Shown: positions 35,011 to 44,571 of the stretch, one piece after another | Position numbering within the stretch: the stretch's first letter is position 1 | Layout of the letters: every line of letters begins with the position of its first letter | From: Rhizobium rosettiformans W3 | GTDB taxonomy: Bacteria; Pseudomonadota; Alphaproteobacteria; Rhizobiales; Rhizobiaceae | NCBI RefSeq assembly: GCF_004912135.1 | Contig: NZ_STGU01000002.1 | Span: 124,001-188,000, forward strand | Direction: 5' to 3' | Length of the DNA: 64,000 nt | Translations under genes and position numbers: made by a program | Notes under the pieces: model-generated | Told to the model about the DNA's origin: nothing | What the model saw: the letters and a program-made list of their open reading frames with translations, nothing else | The model's database searches: none

Positions 35011-35565
35011 ATGTCAAGGACGTCACATGCCTATTCCGCGCCCGATCTGTCGGCGCTGGCCAAGACCCTGAAGCGCGAACTCGAAGCACGGGCGCAAGTG
35101 CCCGGCCATGTCGAGCTTTTGAACATGCTGACGCGTGCCGTCGGCTATCGCAACTACCAGCATTTTAAGGCTAGCCGCGCCGCGGAAGATCGACTGGCCA
35201 ACCCGCCGATGATCGAGGCCGAACCGGCGGCCGATTTCCGTCGCGTGGAGCTCACCGCCCGCTGCTTTGCCGGCACCGACACTCTCATGCGCTGGCCGGG
35301 CAAGCTCAACCAGCAGCAGCTGGCGCTCTGGGTGCTGTGGTCCTTCCTGCCCGCAGGGGAGGAGATGCCGGAAAAGACGGTCAATGAGGTGCTCTCGCGC
35401 CACAACGGCTTTTCAGATCACGTGCTGATCCGCCGGGAACTCGTCAACATGGGGCTTTTGAGCCGCACGCGCGATTGCAGGCTCTATCGTCGGATGGAGA
35501 AGCGCCCGCCGCCGGAGGCGCGCGAGCTGATCCGCCTCGTCACGGGCCGGCGCCGCAGCGCCTGA
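35011..35565 (+). CDS. DUF2087 domain protein
   Basis: 184 residues from ATG 35011 (SD AGGAGA). N-terminal helical part (ALAKTLKRELEARAQVPGHVELLNMLTRAVGYRNYQHFKA), then the DUF2087 domain: GTDTLMRWPGKLNQQQLALWVLWSFLPAGEEMPEKTVNEVLSRHNGFSDHVLIRRELVNMGLLSRTRDCRLYRR. The DUF2087 fold is a small winged-helix-like module often found in regulators. C-terminus basic. Single gene, convergent with the following c-di-GMP gene. Confidence 0.85.
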   Translation: MSRTSHAYSAPDLSALAKTLKRELEARAQVPGHVELLNMLTRAVGYRNYQHFKASRAAEDRLANPPMIEAEPAADFRRVELTARCFAGTDTLMRWPGKLNQQQLALWVLWSFLPAGEEMPEKTVNEVLSRHNGFSDHVLIRRELVNMGLLSRTRDCRLYRRMEKRPPPEARELIRLVTGRRRSA

Positions 35566-35616
35566 TCACAAGAGGCCGATCGGCGCTGGGGCGCGATATC
35601 GTGCAGATGTCGCGTC

Positions 35617-37455
35617 TCAGCCGGCCTTGTTGAACAAGAGCCGGTTTCTGTCGCTGACAAAGCGCGACCATTCCGGGTGGAAATTGCTGACCTCCAGCAT
35701 TTCCCGCACGCTGTCGCGATCGACCGGATGGGAGAAGTAGTAGCCCTGGCCGGCCTTGCAGTCGAGCGAGAGCAAATGCTCGGCCTGTGCCTGTTCCTCG
35801 ATGCCTTCGGCAACGACCCAGATGCCGAGGCCGCGCGCAATATCGAGAAGCCCCTTGGTGATGACCCCGCCACCACCGGCATCCGACAGGCGGCGCACGA
35901 AGCATTTGTCGATCTTGATGATATCGACCGGCACGGTCAGGAGATGGGTGAGCGAGGCAAAACCCGTCCCGAAATCGTCGAGCGCCACCTTGATGCCGGC
36001 TTCGCGCAGCGCATGGATCTCTTCGGCAACGACATTGTCCTTCTGCGCGAGATAGACAGACTCCGTCACCTCCGCTGTGATGGTCATCGGCTCGAGCCCC
36101 GCCCGAGCCAAGGCGTCGATAATCCGTCGCGTCAGCCCGCCGCGATGAAAATCGGCCGCAGACAGGTTCAGGCCGATACGGGAGAAGAGAAGACCCTCGC
36201 GCTTCCACTCGCTGGCTGCCGCGGCGATCCGCTCCAGCATGCGCTCGGTGATCTCGATCGCCACATGGGCGTCCTTCATCGCCTCGTGAAAATGGGCTGC
36301 CGCCACCAGACGCCCGTCCGGCATGGTCATGCGGCAGAGCGATTCAAACCCCATGATGCGGCCCGTTGCGAGCTCGACCACCGGCTGGAAATGCGCATCG
36401 ATCCTGTTATCGCGCAGCGCCTGATCGACCTCCTGCACTGAGCGGAAGCGCTTGGCGATCGAGGTGCCGAGGCCTGCCTGATATTCGAGATAGCGGCCGC
36501 GGGCCCGTTCCTTGGCATGGTAGAGCGCGTAGTCGGCATTCTGCCGCACCTGCTGCGGGCTGCGTTCCGCGCCGGCCTTGGCGCCGCCCAGCGTCGCTGC
36601 GGGATAGATCAGGTGTCCGCCGCAATCCGCCGGCTCCTTGATCCGCGAGATCAGCGTTTCGGCGAGCGCTGCAGGCTCCGTCGTCACGATACAGGGAACG
36701 ATCACGGCAAATTCGTCGCCGCCGAGGCGAAACGCCATGCCGGCCGGCGCTTCCTGTTTCATGCGTTCGGCCACGATCCGGATCAGATCGTCACCGGCAC
36801 CATGGCCGAAGGTGTCGTTGACCATCTTCAGATTGTCGAGATCGATCAGCATCAGGGCCCAATCGGGCTCGCGCCGCGAGACTTCGGCAATGACCTCGTT
36901 GAACCGGCTGCGGTTCGGCAGACCCGTCAGGCCATCGGTATCGGCCAGACGCCGCCGCTCTGCCATGCGCTGATCGCGCTCAATGGCGATGGCGCAGAGA
37001 TGTACGCAGGCCTTGACGATCTGCCGCTCCTGCTCGGAGGGCCCCCTGATGTTGCGGTAGTAGAAGGCGAAGGTGCCGAGCACCTTGCCCGATCCGATGA
37101 TCGGCGTCGACCAGCAGGCCTTCAGACCAAGCGGCAGGGCAAGCTGCTTGTAGGGCTGCCAGTATTCATGGCTGTCAATGTCCTCGACCAGCACCGGCTC
37201 GCCGTAATAGGCCGCTGTCCCGCAGGATCCGACGCCATGACCGATCGCAACGCCGTCGATGGCAGAGGTGTATTCCAGGGGAAGGGAGGGGCCGGCCAGA
37301 TGCCGCAGCCGCCGATCCTCGTCAAGCAGCAATACCGAGCAGACGATGTCGTCGGTCGTCGTCTCGACTTCGCGGCACAGATAATCCACGGTCTCGGCCA
37401 GTGACTGGCCGGTCGCAATCTTCTCGAGGATTATGTTCTGCAGAGGAAGAAGCAT
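35617..37455 (-). CDS. GAF-GGDEF-EAL c-di-GMP enzyme
   Basis: 612 residues from the ATG at 37455 (a GTG at 37464 is possible). GAF sensor (about 1-165; GHGVGSCGTAAYYGEPVLVEDI), GGDEF domain with TGLPNRSRFN and the intact RLGGDEF (about 250), and EAL domain with FESLCR, NLSAADF, AEVTESV, LDDFGTGFASL, IDKCFV, AEGIE and GQGYYFS. Both catalytic sites look intact. Cytosolic, no transmembrane segments. Single gene. Together with the gene at 23498 this gives two hybrid c-di-GMP enzymes in 14 kb. Confidence 0.92.
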   Translation of the reverse strand: MLLPLQNIILEKIATGQSLAETVDYLCREVETTTDDIVCSVLLLDEDRRLRHLAGPSLPLEYTSAIDGVAIGHGVGSCGTAAYYGEPVLVEDIDSHEYWQPYKQLALPLGLKACWSTPIIGSGKVLGTFAFYYRNIRGPSEQERQIVKACVHLCAIAIERDQRMAERRRLADTDGLTGLPNRSRFNEVIAEVSRREPDWALMLIDLDNLKMVNDTFGHGAGDDLIRIVAERMKQEAPAGMAFRLGGDEFAVIVPCIVTTEPAALAETLISRIKEPADCGGHLIYPAATLGGAKAGAERSPQQVRQNADYALYHAKERARGRYLEYQAGLGTSIAKRFRSVQEVDQALRDNRIDAHFQPVVELATGRIMGFESLCRMTMPDGRLVAAAHFHEAMKDAHVAIEITERMLERIAAAASEWKREGLLFSRIGLNLSAADFHRGGLTRRIIDALARAGLEPMTITAEVTESVYLAQKDNVVAEEIHALREAGIKVALDDFGTGFASLTHLLTVPVDIIKIDKCFVRRLSDAGGGGVITKGLLDIARGLGIWVVAEGIEEQAQAEHLLSLDCKAGQGYYFSHPVDRDSVREMLEVSNFHPEWSRFVSDRNRLLFNKAG

Positions 37456-37576
37456 GTGACCCACGACAGGTTAACTGCCGCAAGTAAATCAGAGTGAGCT
37501 TAAACAGAAATTACGAGAGTTCGAAAGGTCGCATATTGGTTTCCGCGCGGTTAACGTCACGCCTTGCTCGTGCCGC

Positions 37577-38955
37577 TCATCCGCCGGCGATGACGTTCCC
37601 GCGCAATGTGAGATGCGCATGGGTCGTGTCGCCATCGGAAAGGGCGCCGCCCACCCGATCGTTCCAGCGATAGCCGACGACCGCGCCCTGCTGCGCCCCG
37701 TCCACGACATTGCCGCTGATCAGCGTCTGGCCCGAACCCTCGACCACGCTCACCCGCATGCCCTCGGGGCTGCCGCGCAGGATGTTGTCGCTCACGATGA
37801 CATTGCGTAGATAGGGCCCCCAGCCGATCGCAAGTGCTGCCGTCTCCGCACCCTCGACGAGATTGCCGGTCACCAGCGTGTCCGCCTCGACCGAGATGCC
37901 AAAACCGAAGCCGCTGACCGTCGGCTCGTAAGGTCCCTTGTTGACGATCCCGCGCACGACGTTGTCGCTCACCGTCGAGAGCCGCCCGCCATGATCGAAA
38001 TTGGCAACCGAGATCCCGATGGCCGCCCCGTCGACGATATTGCCAGTGATCAGCGCGCCCTCGAACTCGAATTCTGCGTAGATGGCCGTCTCCCCGGAGC
38101 GGAAGGCCTGGTTGCTGCTGATCGTGATGTTGGAGGCGGAATTCGCCCGGATGGCGGAAAAGGCGCAATCGGAAACGTGGTTGCCCGAGACCAGCACATT
38201 GTCGGCCCTGAAGATGTTGATGCCGTTGCCATACTGTCCGGTGCCGCCATTGGTCGCGCCGATGCGCGCCACCCTGTTGCCGCTGATGACGGTGCCGTCT
38301 TCACCCTTGGTCCAGCGATGAACCAGAATGCCGCCATTGCCGCAGTCGAAGACTTCGTTGTCCCGGATCGTGAAGGCTCTGCCTTCGATCGCCCAGATCC
38401 CGGCTTCTGCCGCACCGGACAGACGCGAGCCTTCGATGCGCCCGCCAGACCGCGCGACATAGATCCCGCATTGCGGCTGCCGACGACTTCGCAACCGTCG
38501 ATGACGACCTCGTCGACACTGCGAAATGAGAGAAGCCCCTCGGTGTAATCGGCAAGCCACCGATTGGCACCGTCGAAGGTGATGCCCGAGAGGCTGACGC
38601 GCCTGATGTCCTGGGCGGCGATCAGATGCCCGTCACCGCGATAGACGAGCCGGGTCAGGCCGGGCACACCGGTCAGGCGGGTACCATCGCGCTGTTCCAG
38701 ATTGGCAACTTCATAGGTGCCGACCGGCAGGAAGACCGGCTGGCCCACGGCTGCCGCCCGATCGATCAGATCTTGCAGCCGGCGGCTCTGGTCGTCTTCC
38801 GTGCCCGGCAGGATGCCGGCCTCGGCCGCATCGAACCCGCCGCGCAGCTCCGCCATGGCCAGCGTCTGGGCTTGCGCCACGGGCCTGCGCCCGGGCAGGC
38901 CCGCCGTCGCGAGCAGCCCGCCAAGGCCGATCATGACTTGGCGTCGAGAAGGCAT
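37577..38955 (-). pseudogene. Tat-exported right-handed beta-helix protein (TIGR03808-type), frameshifted
   Basis: The start at 38955 gives MPSRRQVMIGLGGLLATAGLP, a twin-arginine signal, then about 160 residues up to DGCEVVGSRNAG. The reading then shifts: from about 38467 down the frame ending at 37577 continues with GIYVARSGGRIEGSRLSGAAEAGIWAIEGRAFTIRDNEVFDCGNGGILVH and long runs of beta-helix repeats (SGNRVARIG, SGNHVSDCA, SSNQAF, TGNIVDG, SDNVVRG, TGNLVEG, SDNILRG, SGNVVDG). Restoring one base near 38455-38470 gives about 459 residues, the normal length of the family. It is a real frameshift or a sequencing error; everything else looks intact. Confidence 0.85.
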
Positions 38956-39094
38956 GGCCTGTCGGTTCCCTGTGGAATCGTGATGTCCGGGACCTTGGAG
39001 GAAGCGGGCAGGGGCGGCAACAACAGGCTTAAAACAATGTTAACGGCGAGACTGAACGACTTCGCCTTTGGTCTAAGCATTTCCTGTCAAGGAT

Positions 39095-39108
39095 TTGAGC
39101 CAGATCAA
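39095..39108 (+). promoter_or_regulatory. FNR/FixK-type anaerobox
   Basis: TTGA-GCCAGA-TCAA fits TTGA-N6-TCAA exactly. It lies 65 bases upstream of the ATG of the 67-residue membrane protein. With the usual -41.5 spacing transcription would start near 39142, giving a short leader. No FixK/FnrN gene is in the window. Confidence 0.6.
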
Positions 39109-39172
39109 GGAAAAAGTTGCCGCTCATCTTATGGTGAAGCTCGAAAGACATGAACGCGAAGGGAGTTTCGTC

Positions 39173-39376
39173 ATGCTTCGTCTGGCCGCAGTTCTCTACA
39201 TCCTCGTCGCAAGCGCCGTTGGCGGTGCTTCGGTGATCGCGGTCCTGTCGCTCGACATGCGGGAAGGCTGGCAGATAGCGGCGGCCTTTGCGGCCGGTCT
39301 GGTGATCTCCATTCCGATCGCCGCCGTACTGGGGAAGAAGATCTACAACGCTCTTCAGGGCCCCAAGCCCGTCTGA
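39173..39376 (+). CDS. 67-residue double-membrane-segment protein, probably oxygen-regulated
   Basis: 67 residues from ATG 39173 (GGGAG upstream). Two transmembrane segments (about 4-24 and 33-52: LAAVLYILVASAVGGASVIAV and AAAFAAGLVISIPIAAVLG), ending KKIYNALQGPK. An anaerobox lies upstream, and proteins of this shape in rhizobia are often expressed in low oxygen. No homologue recognised with a known function. Confidence 0.7.
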   Translation: MLRLAAVLYILVASAVGGASVIAVLSLDMREGWQIAAAFAAGLVISIPIAAVLGKKIYNALQGPKPV

Positions 39377-39520
39377 TCCATGCCATTCGGCGTGGGACAC
39401 AAACCCTTTCTGTCCTGGCGGAGCGGCAAGGGGTGGTGGATAACCGGTCCCATGACGACCGGCCGGCGTTTTCTCGGGGGAGGGAATGCCGGCCGGGTCT
39501 ATGTCCGCAGGGATGTGCGG

Positions 39521-40072
39521 CTAGCGACCTTCGTCCTGTTCGAAGCGATCAAACTGCGCTTCCAGCCCCTCGGTAAACCGCATGTAGAGGCGCCCGAAGG
39601 TCTCGACCTCTTCGTCCGACCATCCGGCCGTTGCTTCCATGATTGTCTCCCGCTTGATCGCCTCGATGTCGTCAAGCACCTTGCGACCGGCCTCCGTCAC
39701 CCGCACCAGGCTCCGGCGTCCGTCCTCCTGTGAGGCGGCGCGTTCCAGAAGACCCTGTTTCACCAGATCGGCCACGATCCGGCTGCCGCGCGACGGATCG
39801 ATGCGGAGCTGCTCGGCAATCGTCCCGACCGTCACTTCCTGCTGGCTGCCGATCCGCTTGATCACGCCGATCGCGTCGAGGTCGGAGAGCTCGAGCCCCG
39901 TGCCGATCCGTCTCAGCGCCATGCGCCCGATGAAGCGGCGCCCGATCAGGAGCCGCATGCGCGTCATGGCGTGACCGATGGCGGCCAATGGCGGGGCGCC
40001 GACAGGCGAGGGGCCATCGGTGTCGGGCAGATCTTCAAGGACCGTGGGTCTGGAATGCGAAGCAGATGTCAT
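39521..40072 (-). CDS. MarR-family regulator of the adjacent efflux pump
   Basis: 183 residues from ATG 40072. Winged helix with EVTVGTIAEQLRIDPSRGSRIVADLVKQGLLERAASQEDGRRSLVRVTEAGRKVL (about 88-142). Divergent from the MFS gene, with a symmetric ATATGT-N7-ACATAT site in the 121-base gap. That arrangement suggests repression of the pump. Confidence 0.88.
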   Translation of the reverse strand: MTSASHSRPTVLEDLPDTDGPSPVGAPPLAAIGHAMTRMRLLIGRRFIGRMALRRIGTGLELSDLDAIGVIKRIGSQQEVTVGTIAEQLRIDPSRGSRIVADLVKQGLLERAASQEDGRRSLVRVTEAGRKVLDDIEAIKRETIMEATAGWSDEEVETFGRLYMRFTEGLEAQFDRFEQDEGR

Positions 40073-40129
40073 GGGCGGACCATAGCAGAGCCTGACGGCA
40101 GCGAAAAGCAAAATAGATGCGATCAGCAA

Positions 40130-40148
40130 ATATGTGCTATTGACATAT
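40130..40148. promoter_or_regulatory. MarR-type operator between the MarR and MFS genes
   Basis: ATATGT-N7-ACATAT, with further flanking symmetry GCAA/TTGC. A perfect TATAAT hexamer (40146-40151) overlaps its right arm and reads toward the MFS gene, so a bound repressor would block it. Confidence 0.65.
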
Positions 40149-40193
40149 AATTGCGAGAGGCACATTTTGCGGTCAGACAGGAGCCCCCGATCC

Positions 40194-41810
40194 ATGACCA
40201 AGTCCAGCACAGCCGCGCCAGCCGGCCCGGAACCCCGCTTTGAACCCCACCCGACGCCGCGTTCGGCAGCAGGCATGACCGCGCCCGCCGAGGGCCCGCT
40301 GGTCACCGATCCCAGGCTCCGCCTGTTCGTCTATCTCCTGCTGATGTCTGCCATGTTCATGGCGACCCTCGACAACCAGATCGTCTCGACCGCGCTTCCC
40401 ACCATCGTCGGCGAGTTCGGCGAACTGGAGCGCTTCGGCTGGGTCGGCTCCGCCTATCTGCTCACCACCAGCGCCGTCATGCCGCTCTATGGCAAGCTGG
40501 GTGATCTCTTCGGCCGCAAATACGTGATCATGGCAGCGATTGCGATCTTCACGCTCGGCTCGCTCGTCTGCGGTCTCGCCGTCTCCATGGACACGCTGAT
40601 CGCCGCCCGCGTTCTCCAGGCGCTCGGTGGCGGCGGCATCATGGTCTCGATTTTCTCGATCAATGCCGATCTCTTCGAGCCGCGTGAACGCGCCCGCTAT
40701 CAGAGCTATTCGAGCCTCGTGCTGATGGAGTCCGGCGCACTCGGTCCTGTCCTCGGCGGCACGCTCTCCGATCTCTTCGGCTGGCGCTCGATCTTCCTCG
40801 TCAACCTGCCGATCGGCATCGCCGTCTTGATCGGCCTTGCCTTCCTGCTCCCCTATCGCAAGCCTGATAGAAAGCCGAAGATCGATTACGCCGGTGCCAT
40901 CCTGCTGGCCGGTGCCGTCGCCTCGATCGTCTTTTGGGCCGATAGCGGCCAGATCTTCGGCTCGCTGATATCATGGGAGAGCCTCGCCGTCGTCGCCTTC
41001 GGTGCTCTCTGCGCGGTCGGCTGGGTCCTCGTCGAACGCCGGGCACCGGAACCCGTCGTACCGCTCTCCCTCTTCTCCAAGCCCACGATCAATCTGCTCT
41101 TGGTCATCTCGCTCGTTTCGGGCGCCATCGGCATCGGCTCGGTCAACTATATCGCCCTTTACCTGCAGACCACGACTGGCCTCTCGCCCTCGATGGCCGG
41201 CCTGCTCTTCGTCGCGACCACGGGCGGCATCGCCTTCGGCTCCATCGCCGCCGGTCGCCTGATCGCCCGCACCGGCCGCTACAAGCCCTTCTCAATCGCG
41301 TCTACAGCGCTTGGCGTCATCAGCCTCGGCATCTTCTCCTTCCTGCATGCGGGAACGCCGCTGATCTTCATAGCGCTCGTCATGCTCCTGCAGGGCTTCG
41401 GCGTCGGCATCGGCCAGCAGGTCCCCGTCATCGGCGTGCAGAACGCTGCCTCGCGCGCTGACGTCGGCGCTGCCACCGGCACGGTGACTCTCACCCGCAT
41501 GGGCGGCGCTGCAATCGCCATCTCCATCTACGGCGCCATCGTCAGCTCCGGCCTCACCCATGTGCAGATCGCGCTGCCCGGCGGCGTCGACTTCCGCAAC
41601 CTCACACCCGAGGGCCTGGCTGCCCTGCCGGACGCCGCCCGCGCGCTCGTCGCCAATGCCTATTCCGAGGCCTTTGTCCCGCTCTTCCTGACGGCGTCGG
41701 GCATGATGGTCATCGGCCTGATCTGCGCGCTTCTGCTGCCCAACATCCGCCTGCCGCGCGAAGGCGAGGGGAAGGTTGCGGATGCGTCACTTCAGCCTGC
41801 AGAGGCCTGA
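40194..41810 (+). CDS. MFS drug/H+ antiporter, DHA2 (14-TM) family
   Basis: 538 residues from ATG 40194. DHA2 features: MFMATLDNQIVSTALPTIVGEF (motif with D and QIV near TM1), GRKYVIMAAIAIFTLGSL (motif A region LFGRK), VLQALGGGGIMV, and ALGPVLGGTLSDLFGWRSIFLVNLPIG (motif C). 14 hydrophobic segments. Probably exports hydrophobic toxicants. Its stop overlaps the convergent histidine kinase by 19 bases. Confidence 0.92.
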   Translation: MTKSSTAAPAGPEPRFEPHPTPRSAAGMTAPAEGPLVTDPRLRLFVYLLLMSAMFMATLDNQIVSTALPTIVGEFGELERFGWVGSAYLLTTSAVMPLYGKLGDLFGRKYVIMAAIAIFTLGSLVCGLAVSMDTLIAARVLQALGGGGIMVSIFSINADLFEPRERARYQSYSSLVLMESGALGPVLGGTLSDLFGWRSIFLVNLPIGIAVLIGLAFLLPYRKPDRKPKIDYAGAILLAGAVASIVFWADSGQIFGSLISWESLAVVAFGALCAVGWVLVERRAPEPVVPLSLFSKPTINLLLVISLVSGAIGIGSVNYIALYLQTTTGLSPSMAGLLFVATTGGIAFGSIAAGRLIARTGRYKPFSIASTALGVISLGIFSFLHAGTPLIFIALVMLLQGFGVGIGQQVPVIGVQNAASRADVGAATGTVTLTRMGGAAIAISIYGAIVSSGLTHVQIALPGGVDFRNLTPEGLAALPDAARALVANAYSEAFVPLFLTASGMMVIGLICALLLPNIRLPREGEGKVADASLQPAEA

Positions 41811-43177
41811 GACTGAAACAGGGGCAGATACACCCGCACCTCTGCCCCGCCGCTCGGTCCCCCGGAGATCTCTATAGTGCCGCCATGGGCACGGGCGAGC
41901 GTCTGAACAATAGCGAGGCCCAACCCCGCGCCGCCAGTGTCCCTGGCCCGCGACGGCTCTCCGCGCGTAAAAGGTTCGAGCAGCAGCGCTCGCATATCCT
42001 GGGGCACACCTGGCCCCTCGTCGCGCACGAAGAGCACGGCCTCTTCTCCGATGCGCCTGACCCCAACTTCGGCCTGGCTCCCGTATTTCACCGCATTGTC
42101 CACGAGGTTTCCGAGGATGCGCTTGATCGCCAGCCGGTCGGCCAGCACTTCGATCGTTCCGTCGGGGATCGATCCGAGCGTGACCGGAAGTCCGTTCTGC
42201 CGAAGATCGGCAGTTTCACCTGTCACCCATTCACCAAGGTCGATCAGTTCCTCGTCCAGGCTCCCCTGTGCGCCGCGGGCAGTCAAGAGCGCGTCGTCGA
42301 GCAGCCGGATCATGTCCTCGATGTCGCGGATCGCCTTTTCACGATCGGTTGCCTCGGGGATCGCCTCGACCCTGAGCCTCAGCCGCGTCGCAAAGGAGCG
42401 CACGTCGTGCTGCACGCCGGAGATCAGCGCCAGCCGCGAGGAGAGCAGCAGCTGCAGGCGATCCTGCATCCGCCCGAAGGCCTGGATCAGGCTGCGCACC
42501 TCCCGCGTCCGGCCCGAGACCGCAGGCAACCGGATCGGCGGGCCGGACGGATCCATCCGGTCGGCGGCGCGCGCCAGTGTCAGCAGCGGGCGGATTTCCC
42601 GCTGCACCAGCAGCAGCACCAGGAGCCCCATGATCGTGCCGACCAGCCCGGCGCCGAGCCCGACCGGAAGGCCGAAAAGGTTGAACCCGGGTGCCACGCG
42701 GCCCGCGACGATCAGGAGCGACCCGTCGTCGAGGCGCAGGATATAGGTGAGCGGCAGAAAGCTCGCTCCGCCCCAGCGCAGCAGAAGCGGCCGCAGGACG
42801 CGCCCCTCGGCGATCCGGATCGAAACCAGGCTTTGCCCGAGGACTTCGCGATGGCGGGCAAACTCGGGGCGTCCGGTTATGTCTTCGCCGCCAGGATGCG
42901 CCGGCACCTCAGTTGATGGCGACAGGCGCCCCTGTGTTTCGTCGGCGGCCAGGGAAAATGAGAGCGGCGGGGAACTCAGCGCCGCCACGAGCCCCGCCCG
43001 CTCGCCAGGATCGGTGCGTGACAGGATCCTGGTGATCGTCGCCAGCCGTTCCGGCGAGGTGTCGTGCAGGTTGGAAACATTGCTTCTGTAATAGGCCGCA
43101 AGAATGAGCAGCCAGAGCACCAGCAGCACGCTGGCACCGATCGCCATCAGGCGTGCCGAAAGCCCGAGCCGTCCCAT
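41792..43177 (-). CDS. Sensor histidine kinase (EnvZ-like)
   Basis: 461 residues from ATG 43177. Transmembrane segments at about 12-32 and 165-195 frame a periplasmic domain of about 130 residues. HAMP-like stretch, then the H-box SGVQHDVRSFATRLR (phosphoacceptor H about 257), and N, G1, F and G2 boxes LVDNAVKYG, VRDEGPGVP, LEPFTRGEP and AGLGLAI. Overlaps the regulator gene stop as TGATG. The stimulus is unknown. Gene order regulator then kinase. Confidence 0.92.
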   Translation of the reverse strand: MGRLGLSARLMAIGASVLLVLWLLILAAYYRSNVSNLHDTSPERLATITRILSRTDPGERAGLVAALSSPPLSFSLAADETQGRLSPSTEVPAHPGGEDITGRPEFARHREVLGQSLVSIRIAEGRVLRPLLLRWGGASFLPLTYILRLDDGSLLIVAGRVAPGFNLFGLPVGLGAGLVGTIMGLLVLLLVQREIRPLLTLARAADRMDPSGPPIRLPAVSGRTREVRSLIQAFGRMQDRLQLLLSSRLALISGVQHDVRSFATRLRLRVEAIPEATDREKAIRDIEDMIRLLDDALLTARGAQGSLDEELIDLGEWVTGETADLRQNGLPVTLGSIPDGTIEVLADRLAIKRILGNLVDNAVKYGSQAEVGVRRIGEEAVLFVRDEGPGVPQDMRALLLEPFTRGEPSRARDTGGAGLGLAIVQTLARAHGGTIEISGGPSGGAEVRVYLPLFQSQASAG

Positions 43178-43908
43178 CACGGCGCCTGCCGGACGGTTGC
43201 CGTCATCAGATAGCCGCCATTGCGCACGGTGGTGATCAGCCGGCTCTCCGGGTCGAGCGTTTCGAGCTTGCGCCTGAGCCGCGAAACCAGAATGTCGACC
43301 GTGCGGTCGAGCGGGTCGGCTTGGCGGCCATGGGTATAGTCGAGGATCTGATCGCGCGACAAAACCCGGCGCGGATGCTCGACGAAACAGGCGAGCAGGT
43401 CGAATTCCGCGCTGGTCAGCCCCGCCGGCTCGTCCCCGAACATCACCACGCGCGCATCGAGATCCAGGATGAACCGATCGAAGGCAAAACGCCGGACCTT
43501 CGGCTGGCGCAGCTGCTCGTTCAGGCCGGCCCGCCGCAGGATCGCCCGCACGCGGGCCAGGAGTTCACGCGGGCCGAACGGCTTGCTCAGATAGTCGTCG
43601 GCGCCGAGTTCCAGTCCCACCACCCGGTCGGTCTCGTCGCTTTTCGCCGTCAGCATCAGGATCGGCACATGAGATGTCGTGCGCAGCCGCCGGCAGATCG
43701 ACAGCCCATCCTCGCCCGGCAGCATCAGGTCGAGGATGATAAGGTCGGGCATGCCTTGCCTGAGGGCGACATCGAGCGCGCGTCCGCTTTCGGCGGGCGT
43801 CACGGCAAAGCCTTCCCGTGTCAGCAGGTTGCTGACCAGTTCGCGGATATCCGGGTCGTCGTCGACGAGGATGATGGTGGGGGCGGCATGAGGCATGGTG
43901 GAAAGCAT
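43177..43908 (-). CDS. OmpR/PhoB-family response regulator
   Basis: About 243 residues from ATG 43908. Receiver domain: ILVDDDPDI (acidic pocket), LDLMLPGEDG with the phosphoacceptor Asp, LTAK and KPFGPREL; then a winged-helix output with LTSAEFDLLACFVEHPRRVLSRDQILDY and DRTVDILVSRLRRKLE. Partner of the downstream kinase. The target genes are not evident here. Confidence 0.92.
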   Translation of the reverse strand: MLSTMPHAAPTIILVDDDPDIRELVSNLLTREGFAVTPAESGRALDVALRQGMPDLIILDLMLPGEDGLSICRRLRTTSHVPILMLTAKSDETDRVVGLELGADDYLSKPFGPRELLARVRAILRRAGLNEQLRQPKVRRFAFDRFILDLDARVVMFGDEPAGLTSAEFDLLACFVEHPRRVLSRDQILDYTHGRQADPLDRTVDILVSRLRRKLETLDPESRLITTVRNGGYLMTATVRQAP

Positions 43909-44074
43909 GCTGGCGCCCCCCGCTGAAATCAAGTCACGGCGATGCATTGATACAAAATGCTACATTCGGTTCATCGGCCAGAAAAGCGCCCCTCCCATTG
44001 TCATCCTCGACGAAGCGACTGGCTCTCCGGTCTTTCGCCACAGACCCACTTCATCCGCAAAGAGGATTGACCCG

Positions 44075-44377
44075 ATGAACAAGACCGCCCTTCTGCTCAC
44101 CGCGCTGATGAGCGTCGCCATGGTTTCCGAGGCGGCCGCCTGGAGCCGCAATCGCACCGTCACCAGCAATCAGGGATCGTCGAGCATGAGCGCCACGGGC
44201 ACCTGCGCCGGAGGTACATGCACCCGCAGCGCCGTGCGCACCGGTCCGCGCGGCAATTCCATGAGCGCCAACGGCTCGGTCACCTGCGATCCGAGCTACC
44301 AGAACTGCACCCGGACCAAGACCTACAACGGTTCGAACGGCGGTTCCGCCACCGTTACGGGCAGCGTTAGCCGCTGA
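44075..44377 (+). CDS. Small secreted Ser/Thr/Asn/Gly-rich protein
   Basis: 100 residues from ATG 44075. Signal peptide MNKTALLLTALMSVAMVSEAAA, then a mature part rich in S, T, N and G with two cysteine pairs (CAGGTC, CDPSYQNC) and a repeated MSA-GTG/GSV pattern (SSMSATGTC, NSMSANGSVTC). The cysteine spacing suggests two small disulfide loops. No family recognised. Single gene, divergent from the response regulator. Confidence 0.65.
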   Translation: MNKTALLLTALMSVAMVSEAAAWSRNRTVTSNQGSSSMSATGTCAGGTCTRSAVRTGPRGNSMSANGSVTCDPSYQNCTRTKTYNGSNGGSATVTGSVSR

Positions 44378-44571
44378 CGTTGCCCGGCCGGACGGTTCTC
44401 TCTCACCCCCACGCGGAATCGTCCGGCCTCTCTATCCCTGACCGGCAGCAATGCCCTGCCATGGAGTCGCTCAAGCCCGTCCCGCTTGCCGGAGCGGCTA
44501 TCCCGTTTCCTTGATGCCCTGGCCGCCGCGAGCGCGGTTGCCGAATTCCCCCGATAGAGACGAGGTCTCCG

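Noticed and set aside
39029..39400. Antisense frame over the 67-residue membrane protein
   Set aside because: No SD or motif. The plus-strand gene has an SD, an anaerobox and two TM segments.
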